A stretch of DNA of 64,000 nt from Pedobacter steynii (GTDB lineage: Bacteria > Bacteroidota > Bacteroidia > Sphingobacteriales > Sphingobacteriaceae), in NCBI RefSeq assembly GCF_001721645.1, contig NZ_CP017141.1, positions 3,100,001 to 3,164,000 on the forward strand. The letters run 5' to 3'. This document shows positions 1-9,485 of the stretch, in pieces; position 1 is the stretch's first letter; each line of letters starts with the position of its first letter. The notes below the pieces were generated by a model. It was given only the letters and a program-made list of their open reading frames with translations, did no database searches and was not told the origin of the DNA. The translations under genes and the position numbers were made by a program.

Positions 1-771
1 GTTAAAATGGGTTCCAAGCACCTGGGTTTCCTGCTTTGCTGTAACCACAATGAATGGCTTGTTCGCGTCTTTGGCCACCTCAAAATAGGCCTCGCCTGAT
101 AACTCCACTTTTCTCTTTGAAAGCATGGTGAAACTGGCAGGAAAACGGAGTGAGGAGGCTGCATTGAGCCAAACCTGGGTGCCATCAGGCAAATTGATCT
201 GATATTTGCCTCCCCGGGGGGTGCTGATGGTATTGTAAGTATTTGCCACTGCAGCATTTCCGGATCGTTCTCCGGTCGGGGCAATTTCATAGATCAACTC
301 TCCATTGGCTTTTTTGGTGATGGTTAGTCCTGCCTGGATAGCAATTTCCCCATTCTTTGAATGACTCAAGTCTATCTTTTGCCCATTGGCAAGTGTTAAA
401 ATTGCCTGATTACCTCCGGCTATGATTTTGTGGTTTGCAGAATCAGCAGCCATTTTTGAGGCCTGCCGGTATTGGAAGAAAAGAAATCCAATGGAAAGCA
501 GCAAGATGGATACCGCTGCAATCCTTAAGAGCATCCTCATGCCAAGGCGGGATTGCTGAGGAGCCTGCATAAGGACATTAGGACGATCAATATCAAGTTC
601 AATCTTCGTAAACAGCGTATTCAGCCAGCGCTCCTGTTCTGCTTTATTCATAGTTAACCATTCGTTATCTTCCTTGTTATAAGTTTCAAGCCATGTTTCT
701 ACATGTCGCTTTTCGGCTTCGGAACAAGTCCCATCAAAATAACGGTCCAGAAGATCTTTTATCTCATTCAT
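1..771 (-). CDS. FecR-family anti-sigma factor (3' end outside window)
   Basis: The first 257 codons of a FecR-like inner-membrane anti-sigma/sigma-activator run off the left edge. Such proteins relay an outer-membrane TonB receptor signal to the partner ECF sigma factor. The start is the ATG at 771, reading MNEIKDLLDRYFDG. A cytoplasmic N-terminal part is followed by one membrane helix (LLRIAAVSILLLSIGFLFF, about residues 80-98). A periplasmic FecR domain then carries the hallmark segments ISTPRGGKYQINLPDG and LSGEAYFEV. The visible part ends at VLGTHFN, so the FecR domain is cut and a DUF4974-type C-terminus is expected beyond the edge. The ECF sigma gene at 863-1429 lies 91 nt upstream on the same strand, the usual pairing. 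It is a paralogue of the complete FecR at 8237-9433. Confidence 0.93.
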   Translation of the reverse strand, partial: MNEIKDLLDRYFDGTCSEAEKRHVETWLETYNKEDNEWLTMNKAEQERWLNTLFTKIELDIDRPNVLMQAPQQSRLGMRMLLRIAAVSILLLSIGFLFFQYRQASKMAADSANHKIIAGGNQAILTLANGQKIDLSHSKNGEIAIQAGLTITKKANGELIYEIAPTGERSGNAAVANTYNTISTPRGGKYQINLPDGTQVWLNAASSLRFPASFTMLSKRKVELSGEAYFEVAKDANKPFIVVTAKQETQVLGTHFN

Positions 772-862
772 TTCAATACAATTGAGGTTTGCTGCATTGT
801 CGGATGAAAGAGTAAGAAGTACTATCCTAATTTAAAAAAAAAATGTTTTTTTGAAAGAAAGC

Positions 863-1429
863 TTAAAGAAGGAGCACAGAAAGCCTTTCCAGTGTCTCCC
901 TAAGGGATTTCATCGCTGTCGTCAATTGATTTTTTACAGTCTGATCAGAGAGGTTAAGTTGTTCGGCAATCTCTGAAATGGTTTGATGTTCATTCCGGCT
1001 GAGCTTGTAGATTGCTCTGGTGCGGGGAGGGAGTTGCTCAATCGCTATATCTACAATCTTCCTTAGCTCTTTTGCTTCCAGTTCTTTTTCCGGATTATGA
1101 CCGCTATGCATGGCCAGCGACTGAACGATGATGGCATACTCTTCCCGGGTAACATTTTTACGGATCTTATCAATAACCTTGTAGCGTACCGAGGCAAACA
1201 AGTAAGACTGCAGAGAAGTGTTAACCGGTATTTTGTTGCGGTCTGCCCATAAACCGGCGAAGAGGTCCTGAATCAGGTCTCTTGCATCGTTTAACGAATA
1301 CAGTTTTGAACTTGCAAAATCAGTAAGCCGATGAGCATGCCTGCGGTACATTTCGGCAAAAGCGTCCCGGTCGTCCTGCTTGAGCAAGTCAACAAGTTCC
1401 AAATCTGAATTGGTCTGGTAAGATCGCAT
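863..1429 (-). CDS. ECF RNA polymerase sigma factor (FecI/SigZ-like, Bacteroidota type)
   Basis: A 188-aa extracytoplasmic-function sigma factor. Region 2 covers roughly residues 20-90, with the core-binding and -10 recognition segment around DARDLIQDLFAGLWADR. Region 4 covers about residues 125-180, with the helix-turn-helix near HQTISEIAEQLNLSDQTVKN. It has no additional domains and normal family length. It sits directly upstream of the FecR gene on the same strand. The pair most likely controls a SusC/SusD-type locus beyond the left edge, because the SusC gene inside the window has its own sigma/FecR pair. Confidence 0.93.
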   Translation of the reverse strand: MRSYQTNSDLELVDLLKQDDRDAFAEMYRRHAHRLTDFASSKLYSLNDARDLIQDLFAGLWADRNKIPVNTSLQSYLFASVRYKVIDKIRKNVTREEYAIIVQSLAMHSGHNPEKELEAKELRKIVDIAIEQLPPRTRAIYKLSRNEHQTISEIAEQLNLSDQTVKNQLTTAMKSLRETLERLSVLLL

Positions 1430-1550
1430 GTCCCCTTATCCTCCCCCTGGTAGAATTATGATGTTATTCGAACCCAATGTTAAATAATTTTTTCTACAAT
1501 ATTATGATTATGTAGCGATTAGAGAGGAGGGGACGATGCGGATAAAGAAG

Positions 1551-1608
1551 AGAGACCATCAAAAAAGTTAGCTAATGATATCATTAACTAATTTTTTTGA
1601 TGGTCTCT
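1551..1608. terminator. Long hairpin, likely transcription terminator
   Basis: AGAGACCATC (1551-1560) pairs with GATGGTCTCT (1599-1608). Runs of A and T extend the stem inward. It lies 16 nt past the stop of the TlpA-like gene, at the end of the sigma-FecR-SusC-SusD-TlpA operon and before the next sigma gene. The T run is inside the stem rather than after it, so a strict Rho-independent mechanism is not certain. Confidence 0.6.
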
Positions 1609-1624
1609 TTGGGCTGAAAGTTTT

Positions 1625-2779
1625 TTATTTAATGAGCTGACTTAATTTTTTAATCAGTTCTTCTCCACGAAGGTTACTGGCAATAATTACCCCATTTGGG
1701 TCGATCAGAAAATTTTGTGGGATAGCCGTTATGGCGTAAAACCCTGCAGCCTGGTTTTTCCATCCCAATAGATCGCTTACCTGTGTCCAGGGTAGTGCAT
1801 CGTCTTTCACGGCCTTTAGCCAATTGTCTTTTTTATCATCCAGAGAAACAGCCAGGATATCAAAGTTCTTATCCTTAAACTGGTTGTAGGCTTTTAATAC
1901 ACTGGGGTTTTCTGCACGACAAGGGCCGCACCAGCTAGCCCAGAAATCCAGCAATACATATTTTCCCTTAAACGAACTTAAAGAGACCATTTTTCCGTTT
2001 ATATCCGGCTGACTGAAATCCATTGCTTTGACACCAACAGCGGTTTTCTTGACGATATCCAGTTTCTTCGCCATTGCTTTTCCATTTTCGGTATTTCTTA
2101 AACGGGCACTCAGGCTATTGAATAAAGGTTCAAAAGTTTTTGGTCTGATGATCCCGGCTCTTTGCTGAACCAGGTCAAAACTCACATAGGAGTCGGGATT
2201 GGATTTGATAAAAGAGATTTCTTTTTCTTCTCCTTTCTGACTTAAAGGGCCCATTAGTTTCTGAAGTTCCTGAAGGCGCTGAATGGTATCCATTCCTTTT
2301 CCCTGCGTCCGCACCAATATTGGAATCATTTCTTCTCTCAATGGGGCTGACTGATCCATTTCTGGTTTTAACAGCGTTTTTAATGCCAGGTACTCTGACT
2401 GTGTTTTTCCGGCTGTAACCAGTGCATCTTTTGCTGTGGATGCCCCTTTGATAGCGATCGTGCCTTTGTCCAGAAAGAAATCCTGTTCATCTCTTCTCAG
2501 CATTTTCTCAATGAAAGTTATGGAAGGGTCTGATACCACCGGCTTAAGGCTGATGGATGCTTTTATAGGTTCATTCCCGATTTGTCCTTTGAAACTGAAG
2601 GCCCCATTTTTTGTGAGGGTAGAATCTGCAATTCTTTTATCGTTCAGTCTGTAGTTTAGAAAGACTTTCATGTCTTGTTTTAATGCGCTGAAATTTCCAT
2701 TTATGGAAAAACTATTTTGTGCGTCTGCGGTAAAAGCCAGAAGGCTGATGCCGGTAATCATGTAGCTTATTCTTTTCAT
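1625..2779 (-). CDS. TlpA/AhpC-TSA family thiol-disulfide oxidoreductase with N-terminal DUF4369-like domain
   Basis: A 384-aa exported protein. A signal peptide ends near AFTADAQ (about residue 21). Residues about 25-240 form an N-terminal domain of the DUF4369 type, common in Bacteroidota before thioredoxin folds. A thioredoxin-like domain fills about residues 250-384, with the redox motif in DFWASWCGPCRAENP and the cis-proline region AIPQNFLIDPNG. It probably reduces or isomerises disulfides in the periplasm. It is the last gene of the sigma-FecR-SusC-SusD operon, 95 nt after SusD. Proteins of this type often accompany SusC/D pairs in Bacteroidota; the substrate is not evident. Confidence 0.9.
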   Translation of the reverse strand: MKRISYMITGISLLAFTADAQNSFSINGNFSALKQDMKVFLNYRLNDKRIADSTLTKNGAFSFKGQIGNEPIKASISLKPVVSDPSITFIEKMLRRDEQDFFLDKGTIAIKGASTAKDALVTAGKTQSEYLALKTLLKPEMDQSAPLREEMIPILVRTQGKGMDTIQRLQELQKLMGPLSQKGEEKEISFIKSNPDSYVSFDLVQQRAGIIRPKTFEPLFNSLSARLRNTENGKAMAKKLDIVKKTAVGVKAMDFSQPDINGKMVSLSSFKGKYVLLDFWASWCGPCRAENPSVLKAYNQFKDKNFDILAVSLDDKKDNWLKAVKDDALPWTQVSDLLGWKNQAAGFYAITAIPQNFLIDPNGVIIASNLRGEELIKKLSQLIK

Positions 2780-2874
2780 TGTATATGGTTTTGATTATTT
2801 AAGTTAGAAGACCATCTCGGGCGCTGCTATACTTAAGACGAATGACTAAGGGAGAAAAACCCCTGTGTTTACAA

Positions 2875-4323
2875 TTAAGGGTTGTCGGACATACCCGGAT
2901 TGGCATGGATTACTTTTGCCGGGAAGCGTAATACGAATCTCTCCGCCCTTAGCGGGAAAGTTTCTATTACTTCTCCCGTTTCAGATAAGGCCTGATGTGA
3001 ATAAGTTTTTCCTGCAAAAAGCGGATCTACAGACAGTCTGCGCATGTCAAACCAGCGATGTCCCTGTACTGCAAACTCCCTGATCCTTTCTTCCATAATG
3101 AATTTTACCATTGCGGTCTGATCTGTGATGTTCAGTTCTGTATCACCTGATATTCTATTTTTAAGGAATGCCTTTAGTATTGTTGTGGCGGCTGCCAGAT
3201 CACCGGTACGGGCTTTTAGTTCCGCCCGGATCAGATACATGTCTGGCATGCTCATTCCCAACTGTACCAATAGCGGCCCTATTCTCCTTCTGAGACCTGT
3301 TGCTTTAATCGGAGTACCGCCATAATAACTGGTGCTCAGAAGTTTTAAACGCTGATCATTTGCTCCATACAGACCTACTGCCTGGGGAGTCAGCAATAAA
3401 TCGTTGGAAAGAAAGGTGTAATTATTGGACAGCTGTTTAGGAAAGAGTACTTCCTGATTTTCTGTTACTGTACCTATGCCTAGTAAAAAGCTTAAAGGGC
3501 TGATTGCGGGATTGTATCCCCATGGACCATTGACGGCAAGCGTAACGTTGTAGTCATAAAGTTCTACTTTATATGATGTTGGAAGGTGAGCAAAAGCATT
3601 GTCCATCTGAACCAATCCGTCCTGATATTTTCCCATGAATAGATAGATTTTTGACAAAAGTGCTTCTGCGCCTGCTTTTGACATGCGGGTCCTGTTGCCC
3701 GCTGATATCGGCAGGGCAGGAATTGCGGCCTGAAGGTCACTGATCATAAAATTGTAGACCTCTTTTACAGATGATCTGTCGAATTTATTCAACGTAACAT
3801 CAGCAGACAGAACGATAGGGAAGCCCGGATCTGTAGCTGCTGTTGCTTCCAGATAGGGTTTCCCATAATAATTGATCAGCATAAAATAAATCCAGGCCCG
3901 GTTGGTTAAGGCTTCCGCTTTTAAAGCCAGTTTCTGCTCTTCTGTTCCTCCATCGGCATTCATCACCTCATTAATGATAATATTATAGGTGTAGAGCTGT
4001 TTCATCAGGGTTTTGATTTCAGAACCATCTTCATTGGGCTCATAAATCACATCTGCATATTGAAAAGACCTTTTAGATTTTAAGGAAAGCATGTTCTTAA
4101 AATAAGGTTCCACAGAGCTGATTTCATCACCAAGAAACAGCTGCCCATCGACTTCAGCCACATTAAAAAAAGGACTGTTCAATAACAGATGGTAATCGTT
4201 GATCTGCTTGGCGATCAGTTTTCCTTTTGGTTCTACCTCCAGGAATTCTTTTTGACAGGAAGATAATCCTGCCATCATCAGTAAAAGGATGAGGGTATAT
4301 ATTTTAGTGACTGGTGTTTTCAT
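2875..4323 (-). CDS. RagB/SusD-family nutrient-uptake outer-membrane lipoprotein
   Basis: A 482-aa SusD-like lipoprotein that would cap the neighbouring SusC barrel and bind substrate at the cell surface. The lipobox is LMMAGLSSC (Cys about residue 23), followed by the typical FLEVEPKGKL opening. The SusD core carries TPR-like helices (EALTNRAWIYFMLINYYGKPY) and the C-terminal conserved block FIMEERIREFAVQGHRWFDMRRL. It starts 20 nt after the SusC gene, so the two are co-transcribed. The ligand cannot be told from sequence. No glycoside hydrolase is in the operon, so a non-glycan ligand such as peptide or siderophore is possible. Confidence 0.95.
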   Translation of the reverse strand: MKTPVTKIYTLILLLMMAGLSSCQKEFLEVEPKGKLIAKQINDYHLLLNSPFFNVAEVDGQLFLGDEISSVEPYFKNMLSLKSKRSFQYADVIYEPNEDGSEIKTLMKQLYTYNIIINEVMNADGGTEEQKLALKAEALTNRAWIYFMLINYYGKPYLEATAATDPGFPIVLSADVTLNKFDRSSVKEVYNFMISDLQAAIPALPISAGNRTRMSKAGAEALLSKIYLFMGKYQDGLVQMDNAFAHLPTSYKVELYDYNVTLAVNGPWGYNPAISPLSFLLGIGTVTENQEVLFPKQLSNNYTFLSNDLLLTPQAVGLYGANDQRLKLLSTSYYGGTPIKATGLRRRIGPLLVQLGMSMPDMYLIRAELKARTGDLAAATTILKAFLKNRISGDTELNITDQTAMVKFIMEERIREFAVQGHRWFDMRRLSVDPLFAGKTYSHQALSETGEVIETFPLRAERFVLRFPAKVIHANPGMSDNP

Positions 4324-4343
4324 TTGAGAAATTTTAGGAAAAG

Positions 4344-7300
4344 TTAAAAGCTGATATGTGCACCCAAAGAGATGCTATGCTGTGCGAAAGGAGCTGTTCT
4401 TATTCCTCCGGCAACGGATCCGCCCAATGCGTTGTGAAACTCCGGATCAATTCCGTAGTGATTTGCTTTCCATAACATCACATTAGATAGCTGTGCGCGG
4501 AAACTGATGCCATCAGCCTTTAATTTATCGGTTAACCGTTTTGGTAAGCTATAGGCAAGGGTAAGATCACGAAGTTTCAGGTAAGCTGCATCAAGGACGT
4601 TGATATCTGCCATGGTATAATAGGAAACGTCTCTGGCTGCCAGACTTGCGGATCCTGACGGAATATAACCTGGAATATGGGTCTTCCCTTCATCTCCGGG
4701 ATTTTTCCAGCGGTTTACGAATTCTGCATTGATGTTTCCATTAAAGTTGAAATCAGAGAAAAGAGCTCTTCCTGCATATAAGGAATTTACGTCCCTGCGC
4801 ATGACATGTCCAAGGTTAAATACCGTATTGATAGTTAATGAAAATGCTTTATAACCGATAGTATTGCTCAGTCCTCCGCTCCATCTAGGTTGAAAACTAC
4901 CCATATACCTGACATCTTCTGGTTTGGCAGCATTTAGTGCTTTAGTAACCGTCCCGTCATTCAGCCTGATCTGAGGATCTCCGGAGCTGTCCAGTCCCGC
5001 ATACTGATAGGCAAATACGGAAAATGCAGAATACCCCGTCAGATAAGGCTTATTGATTTTATCGCTGCCGAGCACAATCGGACTGGCCGGGTTTAAACTT
5101 GTAATCTTATTCTGGTTAAAACTTAAAGTAAGCAGGGTATTCCATTTAAGATCGCCGCGGACCAGGTTTACTGAAGAAAGGTTCAGGTCAATACCGGTGT
5201 TCTTCATGTCTCCCGCGTTTCCGATAATACTTGGGAATCCGGTGAAAGGATTTAAATCCATGTACCCAATCAGGTTTTCTGTCTTCTTTTTATACCAGTC
5301 TATGGTTCCCTTTAAGCGATAATTTAGCAAACTGAAGTCCAATCCCAGGTTAAGGTTTTTAGTGGTTTCCCAGGTTAAGGTTCTGTTGGCAGGGGTAGAA
5401 AGGTTAAGTCCGACGCCTCCGGGATAAAATGGATTGTTCACCGAAGAGAGAATATCTTTGGAAGCTGCGGTTCCCGGATTTGGTGTATTTCCGGTAATTC
5501 CATAACTGCTGCGGATGACCAGCGCATTTAACCAGGAAAGATCTTTCATAAAATTCTCTTTTCCCATTTGCCAGGCCAGACCAGCACTCCATACCGGTTT
5601 GTTCTGCGCAGATTTATCTTTTCCAAAAAGGTTAGACTTGTCTACCCGTGCTCCTCCGTTGATGGTGTATTTGCCCGCATAGGTATAACCACCGTTGGCA
5701 TAGTAAGAGGTAAACCGGGCATCGGTTTCAGTTTCATTGTATAAGTCATTGGTCAGGATGCTGTTCCCCAATCCGCTTGGCATCACGGGATTGCTTAATC
5801 CCTTTAAAGAAAGCGTTGCATAATCAATCAGGGCATAGGATAACAATTGGCTATTGTAGCCCCTGACGGTAGTTCTCGTCTGGTTTAAGGTTTGTTTTTG
5901 TACTTCTTGCCCAAGCAGGAAGGTAATCTGATGGATCTTTTCTTTCCAGGAATGATCATAAACCAACTGATTTCTCAAAGTCCAGTCCTGACTTACGCTA
6001 TTGGTTAATGTATTTCTGCCACCTGAAGCTGGCAGATAATAAGTCGGCTTGCCATCTGGAGTAGTTGCGGCTACCGTAAAAGAAGTCAGCTCCGATCGTA
6101 CATTGTAGTTGTTCTGCTCCAGAAAGCTGACTGTTTTATTCAGAGACCTGCTGATCCCGAAGATGCCTTCATATCTTAACCCATTAAAGAGATTGGCCGT
6201 AATGCCGGAGGTTATTCTGCCCCGGAAAAGGTTATTCCTTGTGCTGCCGGTATTGATTTCGTCCAGAGGATTGTACTTCAGGCTAATCAGGCTTTTGTTC
6301 TCGTAATTGGTTCTTAGCTCATCAATGCGGTATAGCCAGGATAGATCTGCATTGCTGCCATCAGTATTCCTGAACATGGCGTAAGGTAAGAAACGGATAT
6401 CCGGGCTCAGGGTGTTTTTTGAGCTGCTCAGGTTATTGCGCAGATCGATAATCAGGTACATCTTTATGCGGTCATTAAATTTGAAGTCCTGACGCAGGTT
6501 GAGGCTATAGTCGTCATTCTTTGATCCTGGTGAATTGTTTTGGTTTCTGCTGTAGGCACCTGAACCATAAAAACTGTACTTCGTTCCTCCACCGGATAGG
6601 GAAAGGGTATGGTTCATGAGTGCCGAATTGCGGTACCATAATTCTTTTATCTGCGATAAATTAGACTGACCTGCCAGTATGTTTAGCTGTTCATCTGCCT
6701 GGGCCGAAGTAATTAAGCCCTGGTGTTGACGATAAAGAATCAGTTCATGTGGAGATACGGGAGCCAGTCCATTACCTGTCCGTGGGTTGATCACCGTTGC
6801 CCAGGGATTTAAAACCGGGTCGAAAATTTCCCTGGCGCTTTGGATAAACTGGTTGCTGTTCATGGTATTCAGGTATTCTAGATCCGGTTTCCCCTGAAAA
6901 TTGATAAAGCCATCGTAGTTTACCTTTAATTCTCCGTTGCTTGTTCCTTTTTTTGTCGTGATGACAATCACGCCGTTGGCTGCTCTTGAGCCCCAGATGG
7001 AGGCAGAGGTTGCATCTTTCAATACCGTGATGTCTTCTACATCGTTCGGATTTAAGGTGCTGACATCGGTTACGGGAACGCCGTTGACGACAAAGAGCGG
7101 ATCCCGATTGGTAAAATCACTAACGGTACTAAGCCCCCTGATGATAACAGAAGAACTTCTTTTGCCGTTGATAGAATTTCCGGTTGGGCTTGTGGAATTG
7201 TTAATAACTAATCCGGGGATGAGCCCGTCAAGACGTTGAATGACGTTCATAGAACCAGAACGGTTTTTTAATATATCCATGTCCGGTTTAGCGATGGCCC

Positions 7301-8045
7301 CGGCACTTCTTTCCCTGGAAATAGACTGGTACCCGGTGTTCATCGTGACAGCAACTTCCTGTAAATTTCCTGCATCCGGGAGCATTTTTATGCTGCCTAA
7401 ATCTTTGGCAACTTTCGTATAATGAACCTTATAGCCCAGGAATGAGATGATCAGTGCGGCTTTTTCATCCACATCCTTCAGAAAGAAATCCCCGTTTTTA
7501 TCACTGATTGCTGCCGCATTCCTTCCCTTTAGACTCAGGGAATAGTCGCCGGTCTTTTTATCATTTTCGCTTTCACCGATTACAATACTAATGGTGGCGC
7601 CAACAAGCGGCCTTCCCATCTCATCGGTGATTCTGCCTTTCACATCGATTGTGGAAAAGTATGTGGATAACCTGTCGATAAGTGATTCTTCCTTTTTTGT
7701 CAGGACCACAGTGTTCTGTACAATTTTATACGTAAAGGGGAGTGTTTTAAAACATTCTTTTAATGTCTCTTCCAGTGTTGCATTCCTGACACTGATACTG
7801 AGGTTCCGCGCTTTAAGGTCGTCTGCATTGTAAAAAAATAAGTACCCGCTTTGCGATTTTATCGATTGGAGTACGTCCTTTAAAGGGAGGTTTTTCCCGG
7901 ATAGGTTTATTCGTTGCCCATAACCTGCAGCACTGGCTTGCATCAGGGTTATAAAGAGCATAAAGGTGATCAGTTTTATCATCAGCAATATTTTGGATGA
8001 TCCCCAATTTCGGGGCATAGCGGTAGTAATCGCATTAATTTTCAT
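4344..8045 (-). CDS. SusC/RagA TonB-linked outer-membrane transporter with STN signalling domain
   Basis: A 1233-aa TonB-dependent barrel. An export signal (LITFMLFITLMQASAAGYGQ) is followed by a secretin/TonB short N-terminal (STN) domain at about residues 50-115. A carboxypeptidase-regulatory-like domain covers about 135-215, and the plug has the SusC signature around SSSVIIRGLSTVSDFTNRDP and LKDATSASIWGSRAANGVI. The 22-stranded barrel ends in SISLGAHISF with a terminal Phe. The STN domain is the part that contacts FecR, which fits the sigma and FecR genes immediately upstream. The locus is therefore a self-regulated transporter. Methionines at residues 10 and 22 are alternative starts. Confidence 0.95.
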   Translation of the reverse strand: MKINAITTAMPRNWGSSKILLMIKLITFMLFITLMQASAAGYGQRINLSGKNLPLKDVLQSIKSQSGYLFFYNADDLKARNLSISVRNATLEETLKECFKTLPFTYKIVQNTVVLTKKEESLIDRLSTYFSTIDVKGRITDEMGRPLVGATISIVIGESENDKKTGDYSLSLKGRNAAAISDKNGDFFLKDVDEKAALIISFLGYKVHYTKVAKDLGSIKMLPDAGNLQEVAVTMNTGYQSISRERSAGAIAKPDMDILKNRSGSMNVIQRLDGLIPGLVINNSTSPTGNSINGKRSSSVIIRGLSTVSDFTNRDPLFVVNGVPVTDVSTLNPNDVEDITVLKDATSASIWGSRAANGVIVITTKKGTSNGELKVNYDGFINFQGKPDLEYLNTMNSNQFIQSAREIFDPVLNPWATVINPRTGNGLAPVSPHELILYRQHQGLITSAQADEQLNILAGQSNLSQIKELWYRNSALMNHTLSLSGGGTKYSFYGSGAYSRNQNNSPGSKNDDYSLNLRQDFKFNDRIKMYLIIDLRNNLSSSKNTLSPDIRFLPYAMFRNTDGSNADLSWLYRIDELRTNYENKSLISLKYNPLDEINTGSTRNNLFRGRITSGITANLFNGLRYEGIFGISRSLNKTVSFLEQNNYNVRSELTSFTVAATTPDGKPTYYLPASGGRNTLTNSVSQDWTLRNQLVYDHSWKEKIHQITFLLGQEVQKQTLNQTRTTVRGYNSQLLSYALIDYATLSLKGLSNPVMPSGLGNSILTNDLYNETETDARFTSYYANGGYTYAGKYTINGGARVDKSNLFGKDKSAQNKPVWSAGLAWQMGKENFMKDLSWLNALVIRSSYGITGNTPNPGTAASKDILSSVNNPFYPGGVGLNLSTPANRTLTWETTKNLNLGLDFSLLNYRLKGTIDWYKKKTENLIGYMDLNPFTGFPSIIGNAGDMKNTGIDLNLSSVNLVRGDLKWNTLLTLSFNQNKITSLNPASPIVLGSDKINKPYLTGYSAFSVFAYQYAGLDSSGDPQIRLNDGTVTKALNAAKPEDVRYMGSFQPRWSGGLSNTIGYKAFSLTINTVFNLGHVMRRDVNSLYAGRALFSDFNFNGNINAEFVNRWKNPGDEGKTHIPGYIPSGSASLAARDVSYYTMADINVLDAAYLKLRDLTLAYSLPKRLTDKLKADGISFRAQLSNVMLWKANHYGIDPEFHNALGGSVAGGIRTAPFAQHSISLGAHISF

Positions 8046-8236
8046 TAGTTTTGCGTTAGTTTGAGTTCATACTGAAATGGTTATAGCAATTGTTTTTGCG
8101 TTTTACTCAGGCTCTGCCGGAAAGTGCTTCAGACCCATTTTCCGGCTTCGTAATTTTAAAACGCGATGATGCTCATGTCTTTTGTAGTCGTCTTTTCATT
8201 TTTGGTTGTTTTGGTTTAGGTTGTTAATTGTGGTGG

Positions 8237-9433
8237 TTATTTAATGGATACGATGATTCTGGATTGCTGTTTATCTCTGCCCTTGCCTTCAATCCTGAAT
8301 TTCACTTTGAAACTGCTTAGGATTTCCAGAAATTCAGAAGCTTTAATATTTTTAGAGACTTCACCGCTAAACCTTTGCTGCGACATCGTACCTTCGAAAA
8401 CAACAGGAACATCATACCATCTGGAGAATTCAGTCATGATCATTTTCAGGTCTGCATGATTAAAGCTGAAGAGGTTTCTCTTCCATGCCATTACCGCTTC
8501 AGTGTTCACCTGGGCAAGGGTTATTTCTGTTCCTCTAAGGCGGGATTGTTGTCCCGGGAGAAGTATTTTCTGAGTTGAAGGATGGGTTAAAGGGGAGACG
8601 CTCACGCGGCCTTCCAATAAGGTCGTCAGTGTCTGATGGTCATCCTGATAGCTATTGACGTTAAAATGAGTTCCCAGGACTTTGATTTCCTGCTGATCTG
8701 TGCTGACAAGGAAAGGCTGGGCTTTACGCTTGCTCACCTCAAAGTAGGCCTCGCCGGTTAGCATTACCCGTCGTTCCTGACTGGCAAATTGAACCGGATA
8801 TTTTAAAGAAGAGGCTGCGTTTAGCCATACTTTTGTTCCATCGGGCAGGATGACCTGATATAGTCCTCCTTTAGGGGTTGATATGGTATTGTAGCGAAGT
8901 TGTTCATTTTTAAGGGAAGGGGTATGTTCCTTTGTGGTGTAACTGATCTGGCCGTCTCCTGATTTCTCCAGGATAACGCCGGCTTCGGTAGCCAGTTTTC
9001 CTCTCCCGAGATCGGTCAGCGAAATTTTTGAGCCATTAGCTAAAGTAAGTACTGCCTGATGTTTCCCAGGCAATAAGTCGGTACCATTAACGAGGCTGAC
9101 ACTACTTTTCGGGGGGTGTGGCTGGGTATAGAAAAAGATGCCAAAGGCGATCAGCGCTACTGCTGCGGCGACCGCATACCAGAGTCTGTTTTTTATAGCG
9201 ACCGGCTGCTGATCCAGCAGATCAAGCCTGGATTCCAAAGCCTTAATAAAATCAGGGGAGGGTAATTCAAATACCCCGGTCTCTTCTTCAAATTGCAGGT
9301 AATGTTCCATCACCTCTTCCAGTTCGGCAATAGTTGCAGTTTTTGTCCATAGGATGAACGCTTCGTGCTGAAGCGGACTGTACTCATTCCGGGCATATTG
9401 TTTTAAGAAGAGGGGCAATTGAATTTTGTCCAT
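8237..9433 (-). CDS. FecR-family anti-sigma factor
   Basis: A complete 398-aa FecR-like protein. The N-terminal cytoplasmic part is about residues 1-82. One membrane helix follows (LWYAVAAAVALIAFGIFFY, about 84-104). The FecR domain covers about 180-285 with ISTPKGGLYQVILPDG and LTGEAYFEVSKR, and a DUF4974-type domain lies at about 325-398. It lies between the ECF sigma gene (52 nt upstream) and the STN-containing SusC (191 nt downstream), the canonical Fec-type order. It should receive the signal from the STN domain of SusC and release or activate the 197-aa sigma factor. The 191-nt gap before SusC may hold the sigma-dependent promoter; I cannot define it. Confidence 0.95.
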   Translation of the reverse strand: MDKIQLPLFLKQYARNEYSPLQHEAFILWTKTATIAELEEVMEHYLQFEEETGVFELPSPDFIKALESRLDLLDQQPVAIKNRLWYAVAAAVALIAFGIFFYTQPHPPKSSVSLVNGTDLLPGKHQAVLTLANGSKISLTDLGRGKLATEAGVILEKSGDGQISYTTKEHTPSLKNEQLRYNTISTPKGGLYQVILPDGTKVWLNAASSLKYPVQFASQERRVMLTGEAYFEVSKRKAQPFLVSTDQQEIKVLGTHFNVNSYQDDHQTLTTLLEGRVSVSPLTHPSTQKILLPGQQSRLRGTEITLAQVNTEAVMAWKRNLFSFNHADLKMIMTEFSRWYDVPVVFEGTMSQQRFSGEVSKNIKASEFLEILSSFKVKFRIEGKGRDKQQSRIIVSIK

Positions 9434-9485
9434 ATCAGATATGACGAATGAGATTTATGAAAGGCCCCCTGCGGGTGACAATAAT

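Noticed and set aside
2834..2844. TAAGACGAATG, a single copy resembling the LytTR half-site, before the TlpA-like gene.
   Set aside because: No second half-site lies 21 bp away on either side and the surrounding genes belong to a different, sigma-controlled operon; likely chance.
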